From positions 4,154,001 through 4,218,000 of the forward strand of contig NZ_JAGRPV010000001.1 of assembly GCF_030014955.1 (NCBI RefSeq): a stretch of DNA of 64,000 bases, written 5' to 3'. Positions 19,520 through 27,364 of the stretch are shown in pieces. Each line of letters starts with the position of its first letter. Within the stretch, counting starts at the first letter, position 1. This DNA is from Cohnella hashimotonis (lineage in GTDB: Bacteria > Bacillota > Bacilli > Paenibacillales > Paenibacillaceae). The notes below the pieces were generated by a model that had not been told where the DNA came from, made no database searches, and saw nothing but the letters and a program-made list of their open reading frames with translations. A program made the translations under genes and the position numbers.

Positions 19520-20293
19520 CTAAAACGTAATCGATAATCCCCCGTCCACGGGCACGATCGCGCCCTGTACGTACGAGGCTGCCTCCGAGGCGAGGAACGC
19601 GATGACCGCAGCCACTTCCTCGGACTGGCCGGGACGTGCCAGCGGAATCTTGCGTTCGCCTACGTAATAACGTTTGAACCACTCGGTCTCCAATTCGTTC
19701 TCGCCGCCGACGACGGACAAGCCCGTATCGATAAAGCCCGGCGCCACGCCGTTCACCCGGATGCCGTGAGGCGACAGCTCGGCCGCCGTGCAGCGTGTCA
19801 ACTGGTCGAGCGCGCCCTTGGCCGAATTGTAATGGCTGGACCGGTTCAGGGCACGGACCCCGTTGATCGAAGAGACGTTGACGATAACGCCGCCGCCTTG
19901 TTCCTTCATCGCGACCGCGGCTTCGCGCGTGCACCAGTAGGCGCCGTTCACGATCGTGTCGAACACCGCGCGCCACCGGTCCGTCGTCTCTTGCAGGAAA
20001 TCGCTTTCGTAGAACATCGCCGCATTGTTGATCAATACGTCGATGCGTCCCGTATGCGCCATCGTACGTCCGATCAAGTGTCGTACGGCGTCCTCGTCGC
20101 TGATGTCGGTCCGGACGAACAGCGGCTTTCCGCCGATTGCCGCGAGCTCCGCCAGGGCAGCAGTCCCGCGCCCCTCGTCCCGGCCCGCGATGACGACGTC
20201 CGCCCCTTCGGACGCAAGCAGCTTGACCGTCGCGAGCCCGATGCCGGTCGCGCCTCCGGTGACGATTGCCGTCTTTCCTTCGAATCGACTCAT
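19520..20293 (-). CDS. Short-chain dehydrogenase/reductase
   Basis: A 257-residue classical SDR. It has the cofactor motif TGGATGIG near the N-terminus, NNAA, the catalytic Ser of VSSINGV, the YNSAK tetrad and PGFIDTG. The start is the ATG at 20293 with AAGGAG eight bases upstream. In this operon it may act as a 2-keto-3-deoxy sugar acid 4-dehydrogenase, giving the 2,4-diketo acid for the FAH enzyme. That assignment rests on context; the fold call is firm. Confidence 0.85.
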   Translation of the reverse strand: MSRFEGKTAIVTGGATGIGLATVKLLASEGADVVIAGRDEGRGTAALAELAAIGGKPLFVRTDISDEDAVRHLIGRTMAHTGRIDVLINNAAMFYESDFLQETTDRWRAVFDTIVNGAYWCTREAAVAMKEQGGGVIVNVSSINGVRALNRSSHYNSAKGALDQLTRCTAAELSPHGIRVNGVAPGFIDTGLSVVGGENELETEWFKRYYVGERKIPLARPGQSEEVAAVIAFLASEAASYVQGAIVPVDGGLSITF

Positions 20294-20333
20294 TTTCGCC
20301 TCTCCTTTCGTCATCCCCGCTCTTAGGGCAAGA

Positions 20334-21041
20334 TCACGGCAGCAGTGTGCCGACGATGTTGCGCGGATACGCCTTGGCCCGGATAAATCCTTCCGCGTAG
20401 CGGACCCCGCACTGAATGCCGCGGTAGCGCGAGGTTACCTCGACCATCTCCATCGCGTTGGAACCGTACTGATCCTGCAGCCAATCGCCGACCTGGCTCT
20501 CGTGCGCGGCCAGCATCCGTTTTTTCGTATCGATATGGTCCGTGATATCCACGTACTCGTCGGGCTGGAAGCCGATGCCGGCCATGCTGTCTACAAAATA
20601 AACGATCGGGATTTTCTTCAGCGCGGGACTTGCGGTCACGATATTCGGCACGGTCGTCATGATGGCGACGTCGTTGGCAATCTGGCCGGTCAGCGTATGA
20701 TCCGGATTGTACAGGTCGTCCGGCCAGTGCGTCAGCACGACCTCGGCTCCGCTCGCACGCATCGCTTCGATAAAGTCGAGACGCGTCTTTTCGGTATCGA
20801 ACAGGAACTCGTCCGGGTATCCCATCCAGATCAGGTCCGCGCCGATCAGATCCGCGGCGGCCTTCGCCTCCTGCCGGCGAATCTCGGCGATCTCCGGCTT
20901 GGACAGCGTCGGCGAACCGACTTCGCCGTTGGTCGAGATCGCGATCGTGATCTTGTCCCCGCGCGCCGCATACTTCGCCAGCGTACCGCCGCATAAAATC
21001 TCGGCGTCGTCCGGATGCGCGCAAATGGCCAGTACGTTCAT
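20334..21041 (-). CDS. PIG-L/LmbE family deacetylase-like hydrolase
   Basis: A 235-residue zinc hydrolase with the defining AHPDDAE motif at residues 8-14 and a second metal region, THWPDDLYNPDHT, including the downstream His. Family members remove acetyl groups from GlcNAc-type amides (MshB, BshB, PIG-L) or cleave other amide bonds. As the first gene of the GntR-controlled operon it may process an N-acylated or similar sugar product. The substrate is unknown. Confidence 0.85.
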   Translation of the reverse strand: MNVLAICAHPDDAEILCGGTLAKYAARGDKITIAISTNGEVGSPTLSKPEIAEIRRQEAKAAADLIGADLIWMGYPDEFLFDTEKTRLDFIEAMRASGAEVVLTHWPDDLYNPDHTLTGQIANDVAIMTTVPNIVTASPALKKIPIVYFVDSMAGIGFQPDEYVDITDHIDTKKRMLAAHESQVGDWLQDQYGSNAMEMVEVTSRYRGIQCGVRYAEGFIRAKAYPRNIVGTLLP

Positions 21042-21085
21042 CTTTGTTCCTCCTCGTTTAACGCTGGACTTTGGCTTCTCAGCCC

Positions 21086-21120
21086 ATCATAAATGCGATT
21101 TTGGTAGATTGTCAACAATC
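21086..21120 (-). promoter_or_regulatory. Operon promoter overlapped by a GntR-type palindrome
   Basis: On the minus strand TTGACA (21110-21115) and TATGAT (21086-21091) are 18 bases apart and drive the PIG-L-to-FAH operon. The perfect palindrome GATTGTCAACAATC (21107-21120) covers the -35 box and is a plausible operator for the adjacent FCD-type GntR protein. Confidence 0.7.
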
Positions 21121-21139
21121 GATCCTCTGCAATTGATCG

Positions 21140-21168
21140 TTGAATTTACCCTGGCACTGAACTATACT
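21140..21168 (+). promoter_or_regulatory. Promoter of the gntR gene
   Basis: TTGAAT (21140-21145) and TATACT (21163-21168) are 17 bases apart, divergent from the operon promoter. Confidence 0.7.
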
Positions 21169-21219
21169 GGGGGCATCGCTAATCGAACATTCGAATTAAA
21201 CAAGCAGGGAGTCTTAGAA

Positions 21220-21891
21220 ATGAAGCCCTATCAATTCAAGAGCCAGGAAAACCTGTCGCTTCGCCAGCGCGTATTCGCGGATATCCGCGACGCGATCGTA
21301 CGCGGCCATCTGAAGCCGGGAGACAAGCTGCGGGAACTCGACATTGCCAAGCAAATGAACGTCAGCCGCGGGCCGCTGCGCGAGGCGCTGCGGGATCTGG
21401 AGGCGCTGGGCCTAGTCGTGAGCTCCCCCTATCGGGAGACGGCGGTCGCCGACGTGCGCAAGGAAGAGGTCGTCGGGCTGCTCATTCCGGTAAGGCTGCA
21501 GCTGGAGCTGTTCGTGCTGAAGCAGAGTCGCGGCAAACGGGACGAAGCGTTCTTTGCTTCGCTTGAAGAGATCGTGGAGGAAATGAAGCGCGCCTCGGCC
21601 GAGAAAGATTTGTTCGCGCTGGTAGAGGCCGATATTCGCTTCCACGAGCAGGTGCTGTCGCTCGACGAATCGACCCACACACAGCAGATCTGGCTCGGCA
21701 TCGTGAACCGGCTTCGCCTGCACTTCATTAAAAATACCGGCGCGTTCGGCGATCTCGGGCGCGTGCCCGCGGAGCATGCGGCGCTGGTGTCGGCGCTGCG
21801 GAGCGAGAGCGACGAACGGATCGAGACGCTGTGGACCCGGCATATCCGGGACGAAGATTGCCTGCTCTGCTTTGACGAAAAGACCGATTAA
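21220..21891 (+). CDS. GntR family regulator (FadR/FCD type)
   Basis: A 223-residue regulator. The N-terminal winged helix shows RVFADIRDAIVRGHLKPGDK, IAKQMNVSRGPLREALRDL and GLV. The C-terminal helical FCD domain has the metal-binding pattern with DIRFHEQVLSL and HAALVSAL. FCD proteins commonly bind sugar acids or uronates. I start it at the ATG at 21220; the longer frame lacks a ribosome site and overlaps the PIG-L gene. It is divergent from the six-gene operon and likely its repressor. Confidence 0.9.
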   Translation: MKPYQFKSQENLSLRQRVFADIRDAIVRGHLKPGDKLRELDIAKQMNVSRGPLREALRDLEALGLVVSSPYRETAVADVRKEEVVGLLIPVRLQLELFVLKQSRGKRDEAFFASLEEIVEEMKRASAEKDLFALVEADIRFHEQVLSLDESTHTQQIWLGIVNRLRLHFIKNTGAFGDLGRVPAEHAALVSALRSESDERIETLWTRHIRDEDCLLCFDEKTD

Positions 21892-21903
21892 GGAGAGATA
21901 CGG

Positions 21904-22968
21904 ATGTCCGAATCGCGGGAAGCGCATCTGAAGCAATTGGGCGAGCCCTATGTGAAACTGACCGCCGAAGACGGCGGAACGCTGCTTGTGCTCGTGCGGG
22001 GCGGTCGCGTGCATGATATGACCGTCCCGGGGGGTCAAGCGGGCGCTGCCTTCTGGACGAACCCTCCGGCGCTTGCGGCAGGCGGCTGGAATACGGGCGG
22101 AGACCGCACCTGGGTCAGCCCCGAGATCGAATACTTCACGGACAGCGCCGGCAGCTACGCGATTCCGCCGCAGCTGGATCCGGGACAATGGTCGCTGGTC
22201 GCGTCTACCGGGCGCGAAGCGATTATACGGATGACCTGCGAGCTGTCCCGCCGCACATCCGCCGCCCCGGTCCGGTTGGACCTGGAAAAACGGTACGCGA
22301 CGCTACCGAATCCCCTTCTGTTGAATTCGTCCCTGGCCGCGCGTGACTGGGCCGGCGTCCGCTACGTCGGTTACGAAGTGCATACGGCGCTTGAATTGAC
22401 GCCGGTCGCGCATGGCGGCAGCCCTGAAGGCGATGCGTCAGGTTACTGCAGCTTGTGGAGCATCATGCAGGTTCCGGCCGGCGGCGTCGCGCTGGTGCCG
22501 ACCCGCGGACGAGTAGCGCCCATGACGATGTTCGCTCAGCGCGAACCGGCCGACATCGCGACGACGGCCAGCGGCGTCCGCATTCCCTGCGGCGGCAGCT
22601 ACAGCTACAAGCTCTCGTTCGATGCCATTGCCTCGACCGGACGCTACGGATACATACGCGAGCTCGACGCGGTCGAAAGCAGCCTCATGATTCGGCAGTT
22701 CCGCGTCAATCCCGCCGGCGTCTATCCCGACTATCCGCCGGACCGGCCGGATTATACGGGCTCCTGCATGCAGATCTATAATGACGGCGGCCACATGGGC
22801 GGCTTCGCGGAGCTCGAGTACCAATCGCCCGCCCTGGCGATCGAAAGACCCGGACGGACGACGGATGAATCGCAAGTGTTCCATTTTACGGGACCGACGG
22901 AGAGGATCAGGGAAATCTCGGGGCTGCTGCTGGGAATGGACGATGTTGGCCGGATAGGCCTTAGCTAG
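21904..22968 (+). CDS. Hypothetical protein, 354 aa, possibly mutarotase-like
   Basis: Not firmly recognised. It lies 12 bases after gntR with AGGAGAG upstream, so it is probably co-expressed. The sequence is beta-rich without a signal peptide. Segments such as GGWNTGGDRTWVSPEIEYF and the closing region ERIREISGLLLGMDD recall DUF6786/aldose-epimerase-like beta-sandwich proteins. If so it may bind or interconvert anomers of the pathway sugar. I am unsure; the context strongly suggests a carbohydrate-related role. Confidence 0.55.
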   Translation: MSESREAHLKQLGEPYVKLTAEDGGTLLVLVRGGRVHDMTVPGGQAGAAFWTNPPALAAGGWNTGGDRTWVSPEIEYFTDSAGSYAIPPQLDPGQWSLVASTGREAIIRMTCELSRRTSAAPVRLDLEKRYATLPNPLLLNSSLAARDWAGVRYVGYEVHTALELTPVAHGGSPEGDASGYCSLWSIMQVPAGGVALVPTRGRVAPMTMFAQREPADIATTASGVRIPCGGSYSYKLSFDAIASTGRYGYIRELDAVESSLMIRQFRVNPAGVYPDYPPDRPDYTGSCMQIYNDGGHMGGFAELEYQSPALAIERPGRTTDESQVFHFTGPTERIREISGLLLGMDDVGRIGLS

Positions 22969-24633
22969 CTAGCCGACCACCGCGCGAATCACGGCTCTGC
23001 CCAACGCTTCGTCGAAGCCGCCCCAGTCCGGGTCAACGTTGCCGAACGGATGGTTGATCATGTTGCCCTTCAGCTCGGTCAGCGGGTAAATGCCGAATTC
23101 GTGCAGACGCTCATAATAAGCGTAGCCGCCCACGAAGGCGCAGCCGAAGGAGGCAGCTAGCCGCCTGTAAAGGTCATGCGTCTGCCCGGTCCGCCCGGCC
23201 GTTCCTTCGAACAGCGGATGGATGCCGTTGTTGGTGACGATCAGACACGGGATGCCATCCTCCCGCAGCCGCGCCAGAATGCCGGACAGCGCCCGCTCCG
23301 AGCGGCCGTCCGGCAGGAAGCTGTCGTTCAGCATATACTCCAGCACGACCAGATCCGGCGCGGCCGCGCGCACCTCGTCCGCATAACGCAGCGCGCCCTG
23401 CGCCGAGTTCTCCCCGCCGATCGCGACATTCGAGGTACGCAAGGTCATTTGGGGATAGGTCTCGCGCAGCGCCCGGGCCAATTGATACGGCCAGCGGCCG
23501 GAGCGGGTCGTGCTCTCGCCGAAAAAAGCGATGCGTACCGGCCCGCCCTGCCTGAGCTTGGTCCGAAAGGGCGCGAGCGCGCCGACGTTGTCGATCGGCA
23601 TGACGGAGACCGGATCGGGGGGAGGCAGCATGAGATTCATGACCGAAAGCGGGGCGGCCGCGATCCGATAGCAGGCGCCCGGAAGCAGGAGTTTGGCAGG
23701 AACGCCGGACAGATCGAGCCGGAGACCCCAATCGACGCTGTGACCGTATGCGCTCCGAAGCAGCAAGGGGAAGGGGTTCGCCCGATCGGCAGCCCGCAGC
23801 TCCAGCCAGCGCATGCTCTCGCCCGCTATCGGCTCGTCCAGTCCGTAATCGATGCCTTCGGCGCCGATTCGCATGTCCAGGCTGCCGTCTGCGCGTACAG
23901 CCGTCAGCTCGACGGCATACGTTCGCGGAGAAGCATCCAGATAGCGTCCCGATACCCTGGGCAGCAGCGCCGCTTCGGATGGATCGGGGAAGTTGCCCGA
24001 GATCACTTTTACATCAACGCCCCCGTCGTACAATCGGGGCTCTCCCCAACCAGTGAAAATATGAGCCAGCGCGTATCCTTCCCTAACCTGCGGCGGATCC
24101 GGGAGCAACAGCTCCCGCGACTCCGGCGCTTCCTCTTCCCCCTCGACGACCGTAAGCGTGCCGTCCCGCAGCAAAACGACGGCATCGTATCGGCATAGCC
24201 ATACTTCATAATCCAGCAGCAACAGCTCGCCCGGCTGAATCGCCCCGTGCGGATGACGCTTCACGGTCCCCCAATAGAAATCAAAACAATAGTCGACATC
24301 CGCTTGATAGTCGATCGTGCGGCTCTTATCGCGGACGCGCAAGCTGCCCGGCACCATTCGCTGGTAAGGCGCGCCGCCGCTGCCGCGGATGCTCTCGGTA
24401 TTCCAGTAACACGGGGAGGACTGCGCCTCACCTGCCATCGTATAGCGCTGATCGGGAAAAGTCCGCTTGCCCGCGGGACGAATCTCAAGTACGCCTCCCT
24501 CCGTCGCAAGCACGGTGCCGTCCGCAAGCTTCAGAAGGCCGGGCTCGACTCTGATCCGCCAATCGCCATCGATGCGAACGTGCATGCCGATTTTCTCCAG
24601 CACGTCCGGCCTTTCCTCTCGAATCACGTTCAT
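22969..24633 (-). CDS. SGNH/GDSL hydrolase with a large unknown N-terminal region
   Basis: A 554-residue protein without a signal peptide. The C-terminal SGNH hydrolase domain (from about residue 367) has block I as FFGESTT (Glu in place of the usual Asp), the block III Asn in YMLND (about 436) and the block V His in MINHP (about 528). Such domains are usually esterases, often acting on acetylated glycans. The first 350 residues are beta-rich and match no domain I know. It is followed closely on the same strand by the larger glycosidase-like gene upstream of it. Confidence 0.75.
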   Translation of the reverse strand: MNVIREERPDVLEKIGMHVRIDGDWRIRVEPGLLKLADGTVLATEGGVLEIRPAGKRTFPDQRYTMAGEAQSSPCYWNTESIRGSGGAPYQRMVPGSLRVRDKSRTIDYQADVDYCFDFYWGTVKRHPHGAIQPGELLLLDYEVWLCRYDAVVLLRDGTLTVVEGEEEAPESRELLLPDPPQVREGYALAHIFTGWGEPRLYDGGVDVKVISGNFPDPSEAALLPRVSGRYLDASPRTYAVELTAVRADGSLDMRIGAEGIDYGLDEPIAGESMRWLELRAADRANPFPLLLRSAYGHSVDWGLRLDLSGVPAKLLLPGACYRIAAAPLSVMNLMLPPPDPVSVMPIDNVGALAPFRTKLRQGGPVRIAFFGESTTRSGRWPYQLARALRETYPQMTLRTSNVAIGGENSAQGALRYADEVRAAAPDLVVLEYMLNDSFLPDGRSERALSGILARLREDGIPCLIVTNNGIHPLFEGTAGRTGQTHDLYRRLAASFGCAFVGGYAYYERLHEFGIYPLTELKGNMINHPFGNVDPDWGGFDEALGRAVIRAVVG

Positions 24634-24645
24634 GTCCCCCCCTTC

Positions 24646-27237
24646 TTAAAATCTCAGCTCGATAACCGCACGGCCGCCGAAGCCGGCGATCCGTACGGAT
24701 TCCGAGGCTTCGTCGTAGACGCCGCCTTCGACATGGACGGGTCGCCGGTAATCAGGATGCGGCGTCCGAATCTCGACGTTCGTCGGACCGCGCCTCCCCT
24801 CGCATGCGAGGCTGACCCGCAGAATGTCCGCCCCCAGCTCCGCCTTAAAGGAGATCGCGCCAAAATAACTGGCTGCGCCGCTTACGGCGATCGGTCCATC
24901 CGCCAGCCAGCGGCGCGGCACGCCCTTCAGCAGCTGGAGTGTGTCGCCCGCTTCCATATACAGCATCCATCGCGTCTCCATCAGGAACCAGGCTTCTTCG
25001 TGCGTCTTGTGCTCGCTGATCAGCGGGTTCAGATGTTCGGCGAACGTATACGTCTCCCGGTCGGCCATCGATGCCATCGTATAATAATAGGCTTGCAGAA
25101 AAGAATGCGTTTCGCCGCGCTGAAGATGAATGCGAGGATGACGGCTATAGTACGGCTGTGTATACGCGACGTTGTCGAGGCACAGCAGCTCTCGGTGGGC
25201 GTTCAGCATGAAGTCTGCGCCGGGCTCCGCGGGGTCGACAATCTCGCCGAACACGAGATAGAGGGGTCCGCAGAGCGAGTCTCGAATGCCGACCGCGCCG
25301 TGAGAATACCACTGTCCCGGCTCCGCGAACAGGGCGGCCGGGCCTTGTCCTACCGCCCAAGGAGCGACCGTCGGGCACCAGGTGCCGTCTGCAAGCGGGA
25401 CAACCGGCCCCCGCGCCAGCGCGTCCTCATAAGCGCGCCGGATATCGGCGCGCAGCGCCTCTGCTTCGGCGCGCAGCGTCTCGGCTTGCGCCGGGTCGGT
25501 CGCGGCCAGCATCTCCGCCGCCCGCGACAGGCCGAGATAGGCATAGGCGTTCAGCATAAACACGCGTACAGGCTGCTCGTCCTCCGGATCGGCCACTTTG
25601 CCGTCGAGCATGCCATAGCCTTGCGCGCTGCCGTCGCCGGACAGATTGCGGGCGCGCCACTCCCTCATATAGCGGCAGGAGCGCAGCAGCTTGTCCTTGA
25701 TCGCCGCCACCCATTCGTCGTCGCGCGTATAGCGATAATGCTCGCCCAGGCTCCACAGGACGCAGCCGGTCTCGATCATATAATGAAGGAAGTTGAAAAT
25801 GCCGCCGTCTTCCTGCTGCTTATCGAGAAAATAAGCCAGACAGCGTTCCGCAAGCCCATGCAAGCCCATCGAATCGAGAAACTGGATGATCGGCGCGCTC
25901 TCCGAGCCGATCGGCGGGTAGACGCCGATCGTAGGCGTCACGGGCCCGCCCGGCTCCAGTCCGTACAGGATCAGATCGAGATGAAGCAGGCCCGCCTCAA
26001 CCATCTCGCCGACGCGCGGCTCGGGCAGGTCGAAGCGCGCGCCTGCGTCCAGCTTGGACTGCCAATAGGAGCGGCAGCCCGCAAGCAGCTCGCCTCTATC
26101 CCGTTCGCTCAGGCAGGCGGCTCGCTCCTGCGACAAGGGCCGATGCGGAACGAGGATGTCGTATGCAAGCGTACCGCCCGGAGGTACGAGTACCGCAAGC
26201 TCCTCCTGCGGAGCGGGAACGCCGTCCAGCAGCGCGATGAAGCCGACGCGCCCGGTCTCGAACACGCCGAAGCCCCGCGCGCCGTCGTACACGCAGCGCA
26301 TGCCGCTCGGCAGCACCGAAGGCACCCAGGTGCCGTTCGGCACCGGCGCTTTGAACCAGGCATAGCGCGGAACGGCCGCCCGGTTGACCGCTTCGATGCG
26401 GTAGACCAGGACAGTCTCCTCGTCCTGCGCCAGCTCCGGCGCCAGCAGCGCGTCATAGGCCGTCTGCTGCTCCGCGGTAAACGTGATGCCGGACGTATGC
26501 CCGGCCGCCGTCCAATGATGCGTGCCGCGCACATTCGCCGCCGTCAGCGGATTGCGCTCCAGCGTAGCGAAGGCGGTCGTGCGATACAGCATATCGCCGT
26601 CGTCGACCTCGCCGCGCAGGATCGGCAGCCTGCCGTCCGCAAGGCGCCGCGTCGTTGCCCGCCTGCAGCCGTCGCCGCGGCCGAAGCGGAAGTTGTAACG
26701 AACCGGCGCGTCCCCGCTCTCGGGCAGCGACACCCGGCGCGCATGCAGCCTTGGCTCAATCCAGTCGTACGAATGCGCGTCGTACTCCGCGAAGCCGACG
26801 CCGAACAGACGAATGTCGCGCCCGATGCCAAGCCAAGTCCCGAGCCGCTTTTCCTTGACGATGCCGGCCGCTTCCTCGAAGCTCGGCTCCGGCTCGCACG
26901 GCCGTTGACCCACGTTCGCGCGGTATGGTATGCCGTCCCTAAGCTCTCCGCAGCTTCTTCCGTCGTCCGCCGTCGTAACTGCGACGCCGTAAGCGGGAAT
27001 CACTACCGGATACGACGCGTTCACGTCCCGCAGAAAAAATGAAAACGGATTTGCCTCGGTGCGCAGGCTTACGATCGCAGCGCCCGCTCCGGTAGCCGTA
27101 TTGCCCTCCAATTCCAGCTGCAAGGCAACGCCTCCCATGCCGGTTCCTTCAAAAGCGGCTCCCGCAATGCTGCCGCTACCGCGAACGAACCGAGCCCCAA
27201 GCAAAGAACCGCCGGCAATGCCGACGGTCCCTTGCAC
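24646..27237 (-). CDS. Large glycoside-hydrolase-like protein of unassigned family
   Basis: An intracellular 863-residue protein (876 from an upstream TTG at 27276). I choose the GTG at 27237 because GGGAGG lies eight bases ahead. The N-terminal half is beta-rich (galactose-mutarotase-like). The middle and C-terminal parts are rich in helix pairs, such as FLDSMGLHGLAERCLAYFLDK, FNFLHYMIETGCVLWSLGEH and VFMLNAYAYLGLS, typical of an (alpha/alpha)6 barrel. This layout is shared by several GH families, but I cannot name one. It probably acts on oligosaccharides imported by the adjacent transporter. Confidence 0.6.
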   Translation of the reverse strand: MQGTVGIAGGSLLGARFVRGSGSIAGAAFEGTGMGGVALQLELEGNTATGAGAAIVSLRTEANPFSFFLRDVNASYPVVIPAYGVAVTTADDGRSCGELRDGIPYRANVGQRPCEPEPSFEEAAGIVKEKRLGTWLGIGRDIRLFGVGFAEYDAHSYDWIEPRLHARRVSLPESGDAPVRYNFRFGRGDGCRRATTRRLADGRLPILRGEVDDGDMLYRTTAFATLERNPLTAANVRGTHHWTAAGHTSGITFTAEQQTAYDALLAPELAQDEETVLVYRIEAVNRAAVPRYAWFKAPVPNGTWVPSVLPSGMRCVYDGARGFGVFETGRVGFIALLDGVPAPQEELAVLVPPGGTLAYDILVPHRPLSQERAACLSERDRGELLAGCRSYWQSKLDAGARFDLPEPRVGEMVEAGLLHLDLILYGLEPGGPVTPTIGVYPPIGSESAPIIQFLDSMGLHGLAERCLAYFLDKQQEDGGIFNFLHYMIETGCVLWSLGEHYRYTRDDEWVAAIKDKLLRSCRYMREWRARNLSGDGSAQGYGMLDGKVADPEDEQPVRVFMLNAYAYLGLSRAAEMLAATDPAQAETLRAEAEALRADIRRAYEDALARGPVVPLADGTWCPTVAPWAVGQGPAALFAEPGQWYSHGAVGIRDSLCGPLYLVFGEIVDPAEPGADFMLNAHRELLCLDNVAYTQPYYSRHPRIHLQRGETHSFLQAYYYTMASMADRETYTFAEHLNPLISEHKTHEEAWFLMETRWMLYMEAGDTLQLLKGVPRRWLADGPIAVSGAASYFGAISFKAELGADILRVSLACEGRRGPTNVEIRTPHPDYRRPVHVEGGVYDEASESVRIAGFGGRAVIELRF

Positions 27238-27364
27238 GGACTCCACCTCCCAATACACGATAATCGATTTTCGCAAAGCGATTCCTCACCTTTCCGTATG
27301 TCTGCTTGCTTGACGAATTCCTCTTTGATATCGCCCGCGCCCTTCGCCCGCAGCCAGGCAGCCG

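Noticed and set aside
24247..27042. 931-aa plus-strand ORF
   Set aside because: It is antisense to the glycosidase-like and SGNH genes, has no start signals, and its long open frame follows from the GC-rich codon usage of the real genes.
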